Below are positions 6,743 through 15,235 of a stretch of DNA of 64,000 nt, piece after piece. Under the pieces are notes generated by a model that searched no databases, was not told where the DNA came from, and was given only the letters and a program-made list of their open reading frames with translations. The DNA lies in NCBI RefSeq assembly GCF_019904155.1, contig NZ_JAHCMB010000168.1:371-64370 (forward strand). The letters are read 5' to 3'. A program made the translations under genes and the position numbers. Each line of letters opens with the position of its first letter. The first letter of the stretch is position 1. This stretch comes from Paenibacillus sinensis (lineage in GTDB: Bacteria > Bacillota > Bacilli > Paenibacillales > Paenibacillaceae).

Positions 6743-7666
6743 TCAACCGATCCAGCGCACCAGCGCAATCAGTCCTGTGATCGTCAGTACGTTGACGAGT
6801 GTGGAAATCAGCACCGTCTGAGCGGCGAAATCGGGCTCGTTGTTGTATTCTTCGGCGAGCAGGGAGGCGTTCACTCCCGTCGGCATGCCGGAGGCGATCA
6901 TAAGCGCTTGCGCCGGAATTCCTTTTATACCGAGGGCCAGCACGATCAGCACCCCGATCATCGGCGCGGCCAACAGCCGAAGCACGAGGCTCAAGTATAT
7001 CTCGGCCCGGTCAAGGCGGATCGGGTACTTCATAATCTGGGCACCCAGTGTAAACAGCGCAAGGGCGACCATCGACTGCTGGGCGTAAGTTAACGGCTGT
7101 AAGAGAAACGCCGGCAGCGGCACAGACCAGGCATGCAGCAGAAGCCCGAAGACGAGCGCATAAGGAACGGGCATTTTGAGAAAACCGATGATGACGACCC
7201 GGTAATTGCCCTTTAGCTTCGCGCGCTGGATCGACATGACGCCGTAAGTGAAGGTCAGCAGGGCCTGGAGCGTCATAATCAGCGATTGCAGGGAAGCGGC
7301 CAGCGGGTTGCCATGAAAAGCGAGGCTGTTGACGGGCATGCCGTAATTCCCCGAGTTGTCCAGCATCACGCTGTTGGTGAAGGCGGCCCTCATGCCGGGT
7401 TTGTATTTCAACACCCGGGTGAGCACGAATGACAGCGCGTACAGAATACCGATGTAGATTGCATAGAAGCCGACGACTGTTCCAAGCAGAGAGTATGACA
7501 TCTCCGATTGGTACATGCTCATAAACACGGCAGCGGGCGTTATGTAATAGAAATTGATTTTGGCCAGCGTATACAGATCCAGCCGGAACAGGCGCTGAAG
7601 CAGCGAGCCGGCTCCGATGAGAACAAAGACCGGCAGGACAACCTGCAGCAGAATCTCTCCGATCAT
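6743..7666 (-). CDS. AEC (auxin efflux carrier) family transporter
   Basis: A 307-residue integral membrane protein with about ten helices. It has the repeated two-half layout of the AEC/bile-acid-transporter fold and typical segments NSVMLDNSGNYGMPV in the first half and ASGMPTGVNASLLAEEY in the second. Bacterial members export or import small organic acids such as malate, but the substrate cannot be read from sequence. The start ATG abuts an AAGGAAG site. It is transcribed alone; the 17-bp array follows its stop. The length is normal for the family (about 300-320). Confidence 0.85.
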   Translation of the reverse strand: MIGEILLQVVLPVFVLIGAGSLLQRLFRLDLYTLAKINFYYITPAAVFMSMYQSEMSYSLLGTVVGFYAIYIGILYALSFVLTRVLKYKPGMRAAFTNSVMLDNSGNYGMPVNSLAFHGNPLAASLQSLIMTLQALLTFTYGVMSIQRAKLKGNYRVVIIGFLKMPVPYALVFGLLLHAWSVPLPAFLLQPLTYAQQSMVALALFTLGAQIMKYPIRLDRAEIYLSLVLRLLAAPMIGVLIVLALGIKGIPAQALMIASGMPTGVNASLLAEEYNNEPDFAAQTVLISTLVNVLTITGLIALVRWIG

Positions 7667-7878
7667 TTAATCTGCTTCCTTCCTATAAATAAGCACATGG
7701 AGTATAAAGCATGGCGTACGGTGCTGGCATGAAGCGCAGCAACTCTACTATAGCATAGTTTTTGCGCATATTTCTTCAGCATTTTCCGCGTTAGTTCCCT
7801 CACTGGTTATAAAACAGACGGCCCTGGCCCAAACTGTGGGAAAGCCTTCCAATCGCTGCGAGAGGAGAGTTATCACCT

Positions 7879-8097
7879 ATGAGTTTCAAGCCATTGGCTG
7901 CAGCAGCTGCTGCGGCACTAATGCTTCTGCTTCCCCAAGGATGCCGACCTTCCGAAGCGGACCGGGACAGCCAAGTCTTCCTTCCAATGGACGTTGACGG
8001 TTCCGGGTTAATCGGGACCAACGACCAACTGCCCTCCATCATGCAGGATGTCTATACGAAGTCCATACCGGAAGATGTGTACGGTGGAGAACGATAA
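7879..8097 (+). CDS. small putative lipoprotein with EF-hand-like loop
   Basis: A 72-residue product with a Lys near the N-terminus, an alanine/leucine-rich hydrophobic segment and Cys22 in LLPQGC, an imperfect lipobox. After the membrane anchor the mature part is only about 50 residues. Residues 38-49 (DVDGSGLIGTND) match the 12-residue EF-hand calcium loop, with Asp at 1 and 3, Ser at 5, Gly at 6, Ile at 8 and Asp at 12. GAGAGGAGAG lies at good distance before the ATG. No helix pair is obvious around the loop, so calcium binding is inference. I do not recognise the family. Confidence 0.6.
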   Translation: MSFKPLAAAAAAALMLLLPQGCRPSEADRDSQVFLPMDVDGSGLIGTNDQLPSIMQDVYTKSIPEDVYGGER

Positions 8098-8117
8098 GCC
8101 GCGCCAATCCTCTCGCC

Positions 8118-8146
8118 TATACACGGAATGACATTTTCAGTATAAT
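8118..8146 (+). promoter_or_regulatory. candidate sigma-A promoter for the GNAT gene
   Basis: A perfect TATAAT (8141-8146) follows TATACA (4 of 6 to the -35 consensus) with 17 bases between. The ATG of the GNAT gene is about 47 bases downstream. Confidence 0.45.
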
Positions 8147-8192
8147 GATTCAATTCCGACTAGAGTTGATATAGAAGAGAGGGGGCAGCATT

Positions 8193-8639
8193 ATGGCGGC
8201 GGAAATTGTTCGCGTGACGACGGATGACCAGCTTCAGCAGGGACTGGATATTCGGAAAAAGGTGTTCGTAGAAGAGCAGAAGGTGCCGGTTGAAGAAGAG
8301 ATCGACCAGTATGACTGCATCGGACCGGATGCGCATCATTTGCTGGTAATGGACGGAGAGACCGCAGCCGCAACGGGACGGCTCACCTATTACCGCGAGG
8401 GGACCGCGAAGATGCAGCGGATTGCGGTGCTGAAGGAATACCGGGACAAAGGCTACGGCAGAGTTCTGCTGCTGGCGTTGGAAGAGCTGGCCCGCGAGCT
8501 GGGGCTTGAGACTTCCATTCTGGACGGGCAGTGCCAGGCGGAGAAATTCTATACCAAGCTCGGATACCGGGTCATATCGGAGCAGCCTTTTTATGATGCA
8601 GGGATTCTGCATGTCCGGATGCAAAAAGATTTGCAGTAA
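8193..8639 (+). CDS. GNAT-family N-acetyltransferase (YjcF/ElaA-like)
   Basis: A 148-residue acetyltransferase. The acetyl-CoA loop is seen in MQRIAVLKEYRDKGYGRVLL (Q/RxxGxG form, RDKGYG). Upstream lie the usual N-terminal FVEEQKVPVEEEIDQYD, characteristic of the YjcF/ElaA subgroup, and the C-terminal AEKFYTKLGYRV is the normal GNAT ending. These enzymes transfer acetyl from acetyl-CoA to an amine; the acceptor is unknown. GAGAGGGGG lies before the ATG. It is followed by a small DUF3892 gene on the same strand, 91 bases on, and probably shares its terminator. Confidence 0.88.
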   Translation: MAAEIVRVTTDDQLQQGLDIRKKVFVEEQKVPVEEEIDQYDCIGPDAHHLLVMDGETAAATGRLTYYREGTAKMQRIAVLKEYRDKGYGRVLLLALEELARELGLETSILDGQCQAEKFYTKLGYRVISEQPFYDAGILHVRMQKDLQ

Positions 8640-8730
8640 TCTAGACGTAATCCGGGAATAGTCCGGCCTTCCTTTGGGAAATCTAGGAATTAGCCCCAAG
8701 GGCAAATTTCGATCAAAGGAGCAAGGACTC

Positions 8731-8967
8731 ATGATCAATGGAGGACGCGAACGTTTTGTAGCTGTGCAGAAGAATGGAGACGGGGACATCACCTCGTTCC
8801 AGACCTCAACCGGCCGGACTCTGGACTATCAGCAGGCCATTCGGGAAGTGCAGGCCGGCGCGATTGCCGGGGTGAATGTGTTCAAGGGCCGGGATGGAGC
8901 TCCCCATATCCGGGGGGACGCCGACGGCGATCCGACCAACAATCTCGATCAATTGCCGCTGTTCTAA
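8731..8967 (+). CDS. DUF3892-type small protein
   Basis: A 78-residue protein. The ATG at 8731 is chosen because AAAGGAG lies eight bases upstream; a longer frame to 8674 lacks such a site. It reads RFVAVQKNGDGDITSFQTSTGR, then DYQQAIREVQAGAIAGVNVF, which fits the DUF3892 pattern: a short beta-rich domain followed by a helix. The C-terminus DADGDPTNNLDQLP is rich in Asp and resembles a calcium-type DxDxD loop. The family function is unknown. A strong terminator follows 22 bases after the stop. Confidence 0.75.
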   Translation: MINGGRERFVAVQKNGDGDITSFQTSTGRTLDYQQAIREVQAGAIAGVNVFKGRDGAPHIRGDADGDPTNNLDQLPLF

Positions 8968-8988
8968 GAGCCAGCAGGCGCATCAGAC

Positions 8989-9027
8989 GCCGTCCGGAAG
9001 CCGACTGGGCCTCCGGGCGGCTTTTTT
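8989..9027 (+). terminator. terminator after the DUF3892 gene
   Basis: GCCGTCCGGA pairs with TCCGGGCGGC (10 bp with one G-U) around a 13-base loop, followed by TTTTTT. The minus-strand MBL gene ends just beyond it. Confidence 0.85.
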
Positions 9028-9034
9028 AGCATAT

Positions 9035-9778
9035 TCATTTCTGGAGAGGGTAGACCACATGCTGCTCGAGGAAGGGCATTCCTTCCGTCTTCCCGACATA
9101 GTCCGGCTTCTCGTCTCCGTAATGCATGAGGGAGATGAGGCGACGGACGTCTTCGGGAAGCCTCTTAAGCTCCTCCAGCGTCGTATGGACAACGCCCGGA
9201 CCTTCAAGCTGGCAGTCGTGAAAAATTTGACGGCAGCCTTGACTTCGCACAAGATTCGTCAACAGCTCCGGCTCGAAGGTCATATCGGCGCTATAAAAGA
9301 TATCGTTGTTCAGAAACAGCGAATAGCTGAGCTTGCCCGGTATATGGGGAGTTTGAAGTAATTTGACCGTGAGATCCCGTGACAGCCTGTAGGGCGTGCC
9401 CGGAACGAGAGGCCGCACATCGAAGATATCCTCAAGACCGGTAACTTTGCCTTCCTGGTACATACTTCCCATCAGTGTATGCTCCCAGAGGGGATCGATC
9501 AGCATCTCTGCCAGCAGCAAGGTCATCTTGCGGCTGCTGCGCTGACGAAGCGAGTAAGCCAGCTCCTCCAGGCCTCCGATATGATCGGCGTGAATGTGGG
9601 TGACCAACACCGCGTCAACCTCAGTGAAAGAGCGGCCGAGATCGTGCATCGATAGCGGTGCAGTGAATCCGCAGTCCACAAGAAGCGTGTAATCCGGGCC
9701 TAGCAGCAGGGCGTTGTTGTTGTAGTAGTTCTTGGCAAAAGCACTGCCTGTTCCCAGCATTTGAAGCTGAAGCGTCAT
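9035..9778 (-). CDS. MBL-fold metallo-hydrolase (RNase Z-like)
   Basis: A 247-residue metallo-beta-lactamase-fold protein. The metal motif THIHADHIGGLE gives H61, H63, D65 and H66. FYSADMTFEP supplies the bridging Asp region, FHDCQLEG a further ligand area, and SLMHYGDE the last His. The N-terminal LQMLGTGSAFAKNYYNNNALL is typical of the RNase Z/ElaC and CPSF-like branch. It lacks the long exosite arm of true RNase Z, so a general phosphodiesterase role is as likely. Transcribed alone on the minus strand. The start at 9778 is preceded by GGAGGGA. Confidence 0.85.
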   Translation of the reverse strand: MTLQLQMLGTGSAFAKNYYNNNALLLGPDYTLLVDCGFTAPLSMHDLGRSFTEVDAVLVTHIHADHIGGLEELAYSLRQRSSRKMTLLLAEMLIDPLWEHTLMGSMYQEGKVTGLEDIFDVRPLVPGTPYRLSRDLTVKLLQTPHIPGKLSYSLFLNNDIFYSADMTFEPELLTNLVRSQGCRQIFHDCQLEGPGVVHTTLEELKRLPEDVRRLISLMHYGDEKPDYVGKTEGMPFLEQHVVYPLQK

Positions 9779-9975
9779 CTTCTTATCCCTCCAAGGTTAG
9801 CCGTTGTACCCACTGTACATAGTATCAGCATATTGTTAAGCGGCGATAAAGAATCTTTTTTCCAGCTGTACCTGTATTTCCTCCAATGTGAAGAAAAAAT
9901 TCCCTCGTCTGCCGCAACTTGCTTCTGAAGACGAAGTATATATTAACAGCATGAATTAGTGTGGAGGTCAGGGGC

Positions 9976-10539
9976 ATGATGAACAATCGATGGAGAAAGG
10001 TTGCTGTGTGTGTGATCGCCTTTTCCTTAATGGGCGGCTCAATGCTGTTTGCCGATTCCGTCTATCAAAAGGTCCGCGTATGGAGCAACGGAAAGGAGAT
10101 CGCCGACGGGGGATATCTGATTGATGGAAAAACCTACGTTCCCGCCCGCGAAATGGACGCGCTGGTGGTATGGGATGACTCGGGCAAGGTGAAGATTATC
10201 AAGCCGAATGTCCATATTACGCTGTTCGACTCAAATGACCGGGTATTCGGCAATGTGAAGACAGGGAAGCTCAAGTTCAGAGCGCTTACCCAGGTGGACA
10301 GCCTCTCCGACAATGTCGCCGGCGTCAAGCTGTCCATTACAGACCCGTCCGGCAACACCAAAGATTTGGACTCCCGGGATCTCGACAGCGGACAGGATGA
10401 TAACTTCTGGTATTCGACCAAAGAGATCACTTACGATTTCAAATCGTCTGGCAAATATAAAATCGGCATCTACATGAAGGCCACCAAGAACGGTGATTAC
10501 TCCCTGGTTTCGGAGAAAGTCATAACCGCACTGAATTGA
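9976..10539 (+). CDS. secreted stalk-domain (copper amine oxidase N-like) protein
   Basis: A signal peptide (basic MMNNRWRK, hydrophobic core, cleavage probably after LFA near residue 26) precedes a short module reading VRVWSNGKEIADGGYLIDG, then KTYVPAREM. This is the copper amine oxidase N-terminal 'stalk' domain common in secreted Paenibacillus proteins. It is followed by a beta-rich region of about 110 residues (KLSITDPSGNTKDL, SSGKYKIGIYMKA) that looks like an Ig-like fold. No catalytic part is present, so this is an extracellular structural or binding protein. The ATG at 9976 is preferred over a GTG at 9961 because GGAGGT lies 7 bases upstream of it. Confidence 0.75.
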   Translation: MMNNRWRKVAVCVIAFSLMGGSMLFADSVYQKVRVWSNGKEIADGGYLIDGKTYVPAREMDALVVWDDSGKVKIIKPNVHITLFDSNDRVFGNVKTGKLKFRALTQVDSLSDNVAGVKLSITDPSGNTKDLDSRDLDSGQDDNFWYSTKEITYDFKSSGKYKIGIYMKATKNGDYSLVSEKVITALN

Positions 10540-10631
10540 CAAAAGCTGGCCTCACCGCAAATTGACCTGGGGTTGTCTTACGTGTTACCATACCAAATGT
10601 AGGATAATTCAACTTAAAGTGAGGTATTTCA

Positions 10632-10991
10632 ATGAGCGAACACAAACATGAGCATGGCGAAGCATGTGGATGCGGGCACGACCATGACCATGAACATAAT
10701 CATGAACATGGCGACGGCTGCGGTTGCGGACACGACCATGAACACGAAGAATTTGTTCTGACCTTGACCAACGAGCAGGGCGAGGATGTAGAGATGGTGC
10801 TCGTCGAAACATTCGACGTGAACGAGAAGCTCTATGCACTGCTGCTGGAACGCGAAAATCCGGAAGCGGACGGCATCATCCTTCGTATGGAAGAAGAAGA
10901 CGAGGAAATGGTGCTCTACAATATCGAAGACGAAGCGGAGTGGAAGGCTGTCGAAGAAGCCTACAACGAGCTGCTTGCCCGTCAAGGATAA
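10632..10991 (+). CDS. DUF1292 protein with His/Cys-rich metal-binding N-terminus
   Basis: The C-terminal about 80 residues (EFVLTLTNEQGEDVEMVLVE to EEAYNELLARQ) form a DUF1292 domain, an acidic small domain of Firmicutes also seen in YrzB. The first 40 residues are unusual: 12 histidines and 4 cysteines, with CGCGHDH occurring twice, 18 residues apart. This resembles metal storage or chaperone tails of nickel/zinc proteins such as HypB or SlyD (comparison, not homology). The whole protein is very acidic. Ribosome site GTGAGG. A terminator follows about 120 bases downstream. Confidence 0.85.
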   Translation: MSEHKHEHGEACGCGHDHDHEHNHEHGDGCGCGHDHEHEEFVLTLTNEQGEDVEMVLVETFDVNEKLYALLLERENPEADGIILRMEEEDEEMVLYNIEDEAEWKAVEEAYNELLARQG

Positions 10992-11109
10992 CTTCCGAAG
11001 CAAAATATGGAATCAAGGATAACGCCTTCTGGCATCCTTTGACGCCGAGCGTTTACCGGAGAAAGGTCAGAAAGGGCACCGGACAATTATATACTTTCTG
11101 ATCTTGAAG

Positions 11110-11144
11110 AAAACCCGATACCTTTGGCAGGTATCGGGTTTTTG
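11110..11144. terminator. bidirectional terminator
   Basis: AAACCCGATACC and GGTATCGGGTTT form a 12-bp stem followed by a T-run. It sits between the DUF1292 gene and the convergent decarboxylase gene. Confidence 0.85.
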
Positions 11145-11172
11145 TATGAGATGCCGGGACGAGAGCGGCTGA

Positions 11173-12648
11173 TCAGAAGATCGGATCAGCCTCGACGATA
11201 ACTTTGACATGGGTGAGGGTCTTGTCTTCCGGTCCTTTGACCGGCAGGCCGATCTCCACATGATCTCGAATATAGTCGATATTGTCCTGGGTGATGACTT
11301 CGCCCGGTAGAAGAATCGGTATTCCCGGTGGGTACACATAGATAAATTCGGCGATAATCCGGTCGGCTGATTCCTTGAAAGGAACAAGCTCGGTATCGGC
11401 GTAGAAGGCGTCCCGCGGAGTGAGCGCGAGCTGCGGAATCTCGGGAACCTGCACCTTAAGCTCGTAGATGTCGCCCTTGCCGAAATGGATGGCGGACAGC
11501 ACACGCAGCGCCGAGAGCAGCTTGTCGACAGACTGCCGGGTATCTCCTGGAGTAATTAGGCAAAGAATGTTATACATGTCGCTCATTTCGACTTCAATGT
11601 TGTACTTCTCGCGCAGCCAGTTCTCCGCTTCCCATCCTGTGATGCCGAGATGGCGTACATGGATGCTGAGCTTGGTTGGATCATGGTCGTAGGTTGCTTC
11701 CGTACCGAGAATCTCGTTGCCGAAGCTGTACAAGCCGTCGATCTCGTTGACAGCTTCTCTTGCGTACTTCGCCAGCGCGATGGCGTGGGAGGCCATATCA
11801 TGTCCGTGCAGGGCCAGCTGGCGTCTTGAGGTGTCCAGAGAGGCCATTAGGACATAGGATGTCGATGTCGTCGTCAGCATGCTCATCATGGTCTGAACGC
11901 GCTGAGGATTAATAAAGCCTGTGTCCGCGTTGACGTTGAGCACCGAGCTCTGGGTCATGGAACCGCCGAGCTTGTGTACGCTGGTAGCAGCCATATCGGC
12001 GCCTGCTTGCATCGCAGACATCGGCAGCTCCTCGTGGAAATGGATCAATACCCCGTGAGCTTCATCCACAAGCACCGGTACTCCGTAGCTGTGGGCAAGC
12101 TCTACAATGGAACGCAGATCGGCGCATACCCCGAAATAGGTCGGATTGATGACAAGCACGCCTTTGGCGTCCGGATGACGCTGGAGAGCGCGGCTAAGCG
12201 AACTTGTCGTGATGCCGTGGTCGATCCCCAAGTTCTCGTCCTGTACAGGAGAGACGAAGATGGGCTTGGCTCCCGAAAGAATGATGGCGGACATGATCGA
12301 CTTATGGACATTGCGGGGAACGATGAGTTTATCCCCGGGCGAGACTACCGACATGATCATCGTAATGATGGCTCCGCTGGTGCCCTGGACGCTGAAATAC
12401 GTATAGTCCGCTCCAAACGCTTCCGCCGCCAGGTTCTGGGCTTGAGCAATTACGCCTTTGGGCTGATGCAAGTCGTCAAGCGGTGCAATATTGATCAGAT
12501 CTATGGAAAGGACATTGTCGCCGATGAATTCCCTGAATTCGGGATCGGTTCCAGCTCCTTTTTTATGACCGGGAATGTGAAATTGCACCGGGTTTCCGGC
12601 AACGTGCTTTCTTAGAGCCGTGAAGAGAGGGGTAAGCGATTGATCCAT
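11173..12648 (-). CDS. speA: Orn/Lys/Arg decarboxylase, arginine decarboxylase SpeA-like
   Basis: A PLP-dependent fold-I decarboxylase of 491 residues, close to B. subtilis SpeA (490), which makes agmatine from arginine for polyamine synthesis. Visible marks: FHIPGHKKG near the N-terminus, YTYFSVQGTSGAI (cofactor phosphate region), VLVDEAHGVLIHFHEELP (Asp that pairs with the PLP ring) and the Schiff-base Lys in TSVHKLGGSMTQ. The C-terminal PPGIPILLPGE is the family's substrate-specificity tail. The ATG at 12648 is preferred over an upstream GTG because GGGAG lies five bases before it. No speE or speB is adjacent, so lysine or ornithine specificity is not excluded. Confidence 0.85.
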   Translation of the reverse strand: MDQSLTPLFTALRKHVAGNPVQFHIPGHKKGAGTDPEFREFIGDNVLSIDLINIAPLDDLHQPKGVIAQAQNLAAEAFGADYTYFSVQGTSGAIITMIMSVVSPGDKLIVPRNVHKSIMSAIILSGAKPIFVSPVQDENLGIDHGITTSSLSRALQRHPDAKGVLVINPTYFGVCADLRSIVELAHSYGVPVLVDEAHGVLIHFHEELPMSAMQAGADMAATSVHKLGGSMTQSSVLNVNADTGFINPQRVQTMMSMLTTTSTSYVLMASLDTSRRQLALHGHDMASHAIALAKYAREAVNEIDGLYSFGNEILGTEATYDHDPTKLSIHVRHLGITGWEAENWLREKYNIEVEMSDMYNILCLITPGDTRQSVDKLLSALRVLSAIHFGKGDIYELKVQVPEIPQLALTPRDAFYADTELVPFKESADRIIAEFIYVYPPGIPILLPGEVITQDNIDYIRDHVEIGLPVKGPEDKTLTHVKVIVEADPIF

Positions 12649-12734
12649 TAATACTCCCACAACCTTTCTTTAAGTGAAATCACAAACAAATGAAGTATAA
12701 CAAAACCATGATCATAATACTAGGATGTGATGTA

Positions 12735-14051
12735 ATGCCAGCCAATTCGAAGCCGCGCACCCATATCAACCTTGCGTCTCCGTTTATTATCGAGATGTGG
12801 ATCATCATTTTTCTGGTCGAATTCATCAAGGGATCGCTGCTCGTCGCGCTTCTGCCCGTCTATATGGAGCATGTTCTGGATCTGTCCGTAACCGTTGTGG
12901 GCGTGGCCTTCGCGCTTCAATATCTGGGCGACAATCTGTTCCGCGGCCCGTCGGGCTGGATCATGGAGCGGATCGGCTACCGCTGGACGATGGCCGGGGC
13001 ACTGCTGCTGATCGCGGTCGCCGTCTCCCTCATCATCTATGCGAAGGACGCGGTCTCGCTGTCCCTGGCCTGCCTGATCCTCGGCGTAGGAACCTCGCCG
13101 CTCTGGCCTTGCGTCATGACCGGCGTGACGGAGCTGGCTGGCTCCACGACGAGCGGCGGAAGCGGAGCGGCGATGGGCGCGGTGGAGATGGCGTCGCTGG
13201 CCGGCACCGGCATCGGCCCGATCACGGTCAACTTCCTGATGGACCACGGTCATTACAGCTATCATGCCGTATTCCTGGTGCTTCTAGTCTTCGCTGCGCT
13301 GGTGATCGCCGTTGCCCTGTTCCTGCCCAGGAAGCTCGCGCATGGCGTTCATGCGGTCAGCCGGTCCGGAGAACCGGCGGAAGGGGAGGGAGCGAAGCTG
13401 AACCCGCTGCGAAGCCTTCGGAGGACGATGCACAACGTGCGGCAATCGCTGAAGGTAAGCCGTCTGCTGTACCCGGCCTTGTTCTTGCAGGCGTTCGCTA
13501 TCGGCCTGATGACTCCGGTCGTGACGCTGTTCACCCGGACGGAGCTTCATCTGTCGCCGATGCAGTTCAATCTGCTCCTGATCGCAGGCGGGGGATTCAC
13601 TGTCCTGGCGCTCATTCCGGCTGGCAAGCTGGTTGACCGGATCGGCACATCCGGCTTCCTGAGCACGGGCTTTCTTCTGGCCGCCGTCTCGCTGTCGATA
13701 TTTTCGCATGTGCGTATGCTGTCTCTCGTCTTTATTATGGTTGCGCTGGTCGGAGTCAGCTATGCGATGATTCTTCCGGCCTGGAACGCTTTCCTGGCGT
13801 CACAGGTGCCCAAGGAGGAGCGGGGGACGGTCTGGGGTATATTCCTTACCCTGCAGGGCTCTGGCATGGTGTTCGGTCCCATCGTGTCGGGCAAGCTATG
13901 GGATTCCGTAAGCCATAGCGCGCCGTTTGTCGCCAGCGCGGCCGTCATGCTGCTGCTCTTTGTTCTTCATCGGGTGATCGTGCTGCGGACGAAGCGGAAG
14001 GCTAGCGCGTCATCCGTGCGCGCCCTGCGGACCCGTGAGGCCGAGAAATAA
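12735..14051 (+). CDS. MFS transporter
   Basis: A 438-residue permease with 12 predicted helices and the loop between helices 6 and 7 at about residues 200-235. The first-half loop GWIMERIGYRWTMAGA is the MFS motif-A-like DxxGRR region in variant form, repeated in the second half as GKLVDRIGTSGFL. Such carriers often export drugs or sugars, but nothing here fixes the substrate. The start at 12735 (MPANSKPR) is chosen over the upstream ATG because AGGATGTGATG precedes it and the upstream extension is not membrane-like. It is divergent from speA with only 86 bases between. The 16-bp array follows its stop. Confidence 0.85.
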   Translation: MPANSKPRTHINLASPFIIEMWIIIFLVEFIKGSLLVALLPVYMEHVLDLSVTVVGVAFALQYLGDNLFRGPSGWIMERIGYRWTMAGALLLIAVAVSLIIYAKDAVSLSLACLILGVGTSPLWPCVMTGVTELAGSTTSGGSGAAMGAVEMASLAGTGIGPITVNFLMDHGHYSYHAVFLVLLVFAALVIAVALFLPRKLAHGVHAVSRSGEPAEGEGAKLNPLRSLRRTMHNVRQSLKVSRLLYPALFLQAFAIGLMTPVVTLFTRTELHLSPMQFNLLLIAGGGFTVLALIPAGKLVDRIGTSGFLSTGFLLAAVSLSIFSHVRMLSLVFIMVALVGVSYAMILPAWNAFLASQVPKEERGTVWGIFLTLQGSGMVFGPIVSGKLWDSVSHSAPFVASAAVMLLLFVLHRVIVLRTKRKASASSVRALRTREAEK

Positions 14052-14094
14052 TCCGGCTCCGGTTGAGCGAATAGAGACGTGCGGGGGATTTGCT

Positions 14095-14206
14095 GAAGAA
14101 GATTCACGATAAGAAGAATCCGAAAAAAGAAACCCGCACAAAGAAGAACCCGGACATAGAAGAACCCACACTAAGAAGAGCTCGCACAAAGAAGAACCTT
14201 CAGACC
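14095..14206. repeat. 16-bp tandem array (seven units)
   Basis: Seven consecutive 16-base units begin at 14095, 14111, 14127, 14143, 14159, 14175 and 14191, approximating GAAGAACCCGCACAAA. The last four are the best conserved. The array starts 44 bases after the MFS stop codon, and its last unit supplies the left arm of the following terminator. Confidence 0.8.
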
Positions 14207-14236
14207 CGCCATGCCGGGGGTTGAAGGTTCTTTTCT
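14191..14236. terminator. terminator built on the last repeat unit
   Basis: AAGAACCTTCA pairs with TGAAGGTTCTT around a GC-rich loop and a T-rich tract follows (TTCTTTTC). It can act for the MFS gene and, in reverse, for the convergent YktB-like gene. Confidence 0.75.
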
Positions 14237-14327
14237 TTTCGGTTCCGACTCCTATCGGTCCCAGATCATATCAGCCCAAGATAGTATCGGACCCGGATCA
14301 TACCGGCCTGGATGGCTTCATCCGCTC

Positions 14328-14951
14328 TTAGAAAGACATCCGGTACAGCGGCAGCAGCTTCTCGAAAGTGCTCTCCACCAGCTGCAGAAGAGCCGTTCCG
14401 TCCCCGAGTACGGGGTCATTCCGCTCGATCCGCAGGCCGCAGGTCACCTCGGCTTTCTTGACCTCCTTCAGGCGGCGGATGAGCTCGGCGAACTGGACAC
14501 TGCCCATATCGCGATGCATCGTTCCGCGCGGGTCCAGATGATCCGTGGACCAGAAGTAATCGCCGGGCAGCTCCTTCCGGATATTATCCAGATTGTCTGC
14601 AAGGGCATCGGCAAATGTAATCTTGTTCGGGCTTTCGTAGATGATGGCAAAAACAGCGAACAGATGGGTGCTGAACATTCCGGTCTGAAAATGGGGCAGC
14701 GCCTTGTAGCCCCTCTTCGAAGGACCCCATGCAACCCAGGTATCGGTTGGCGGATGCACCGTACGGCGGGCATGCTTGGCCACATGCGGGAACATCTCCT
14801 CACCACATAGAGCGGACAGGAAAGGCGCGGCCTCTTCTCCCAGAGCGTTCAGCTTGGGCCGGACCGTGGCGATCAGGGCCTCCATGCGCGGCTCAAGCCC
14901 TTCAATGGTCATGGTTTCGAAATCCTGCGCGGCAAAACCTTCAAACGGCAT
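14328..14951 (-). CDS. DUF1054 / UPF0637 (YktB-like) protein
   Basis: A 207-residue soluble protein with the family signature spread over its length: MPFEGFAAQDFETMTIEGLE at the start, HPPTDTWVAWGPSKRGYKALPHFQ in the middle, then STDHLDPRG. The length matches B. subtilis YktB (about 210). The family has a known fold but no established function. It is transcribed alone, and the stop lies within 100 bases of a shared terminator. The ATG is preceded by AGAGGTGACAAG. Confidence 0.85.
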   Translation of the reverse strand: MPFEGFAAQDFETMTIEGLEPRMEALIATVRPKLNALGEEAAPFLSALCGEEMFPHVAKHARRTVHPPTDTWVAWGPSKRGYKALPHFQTGMFSTHLFAVFAIIYESPNKITFADALADNLDNIRKELPGDYFWSTDHLDPRGTMHRDMGSVQFAELIRRLKEVKKAEVTCGLRIERNDPVLGDGTALLQLVESTFEKLLPLYRMSF

Positions 14952-15235
14952 CTCTTGTCACCTCTATACAGATTGTCCCATTTCTACCAAACAGCTTCAT
15001 CTATCACTGAAAAAGCGTTTGGAATCATGGGGAAGCGGGTAAAAATAGTCAATAAACCAAGTTACCGCTACATAAGCTGAAGTATAAAATAAGTGTAGGA
15101 GGAACGCAAAATCCCTTTAGGTGCGCAGCCCGGATTCCGGTCCGGCCGGGAGCCGCGCGTCAAGTCATGATTAGGCAGACGGACCGGAGCTACCGCCGGT
15201 TAAACGATCGTCAACTTTCTAAGGGGGAGTGGGCC

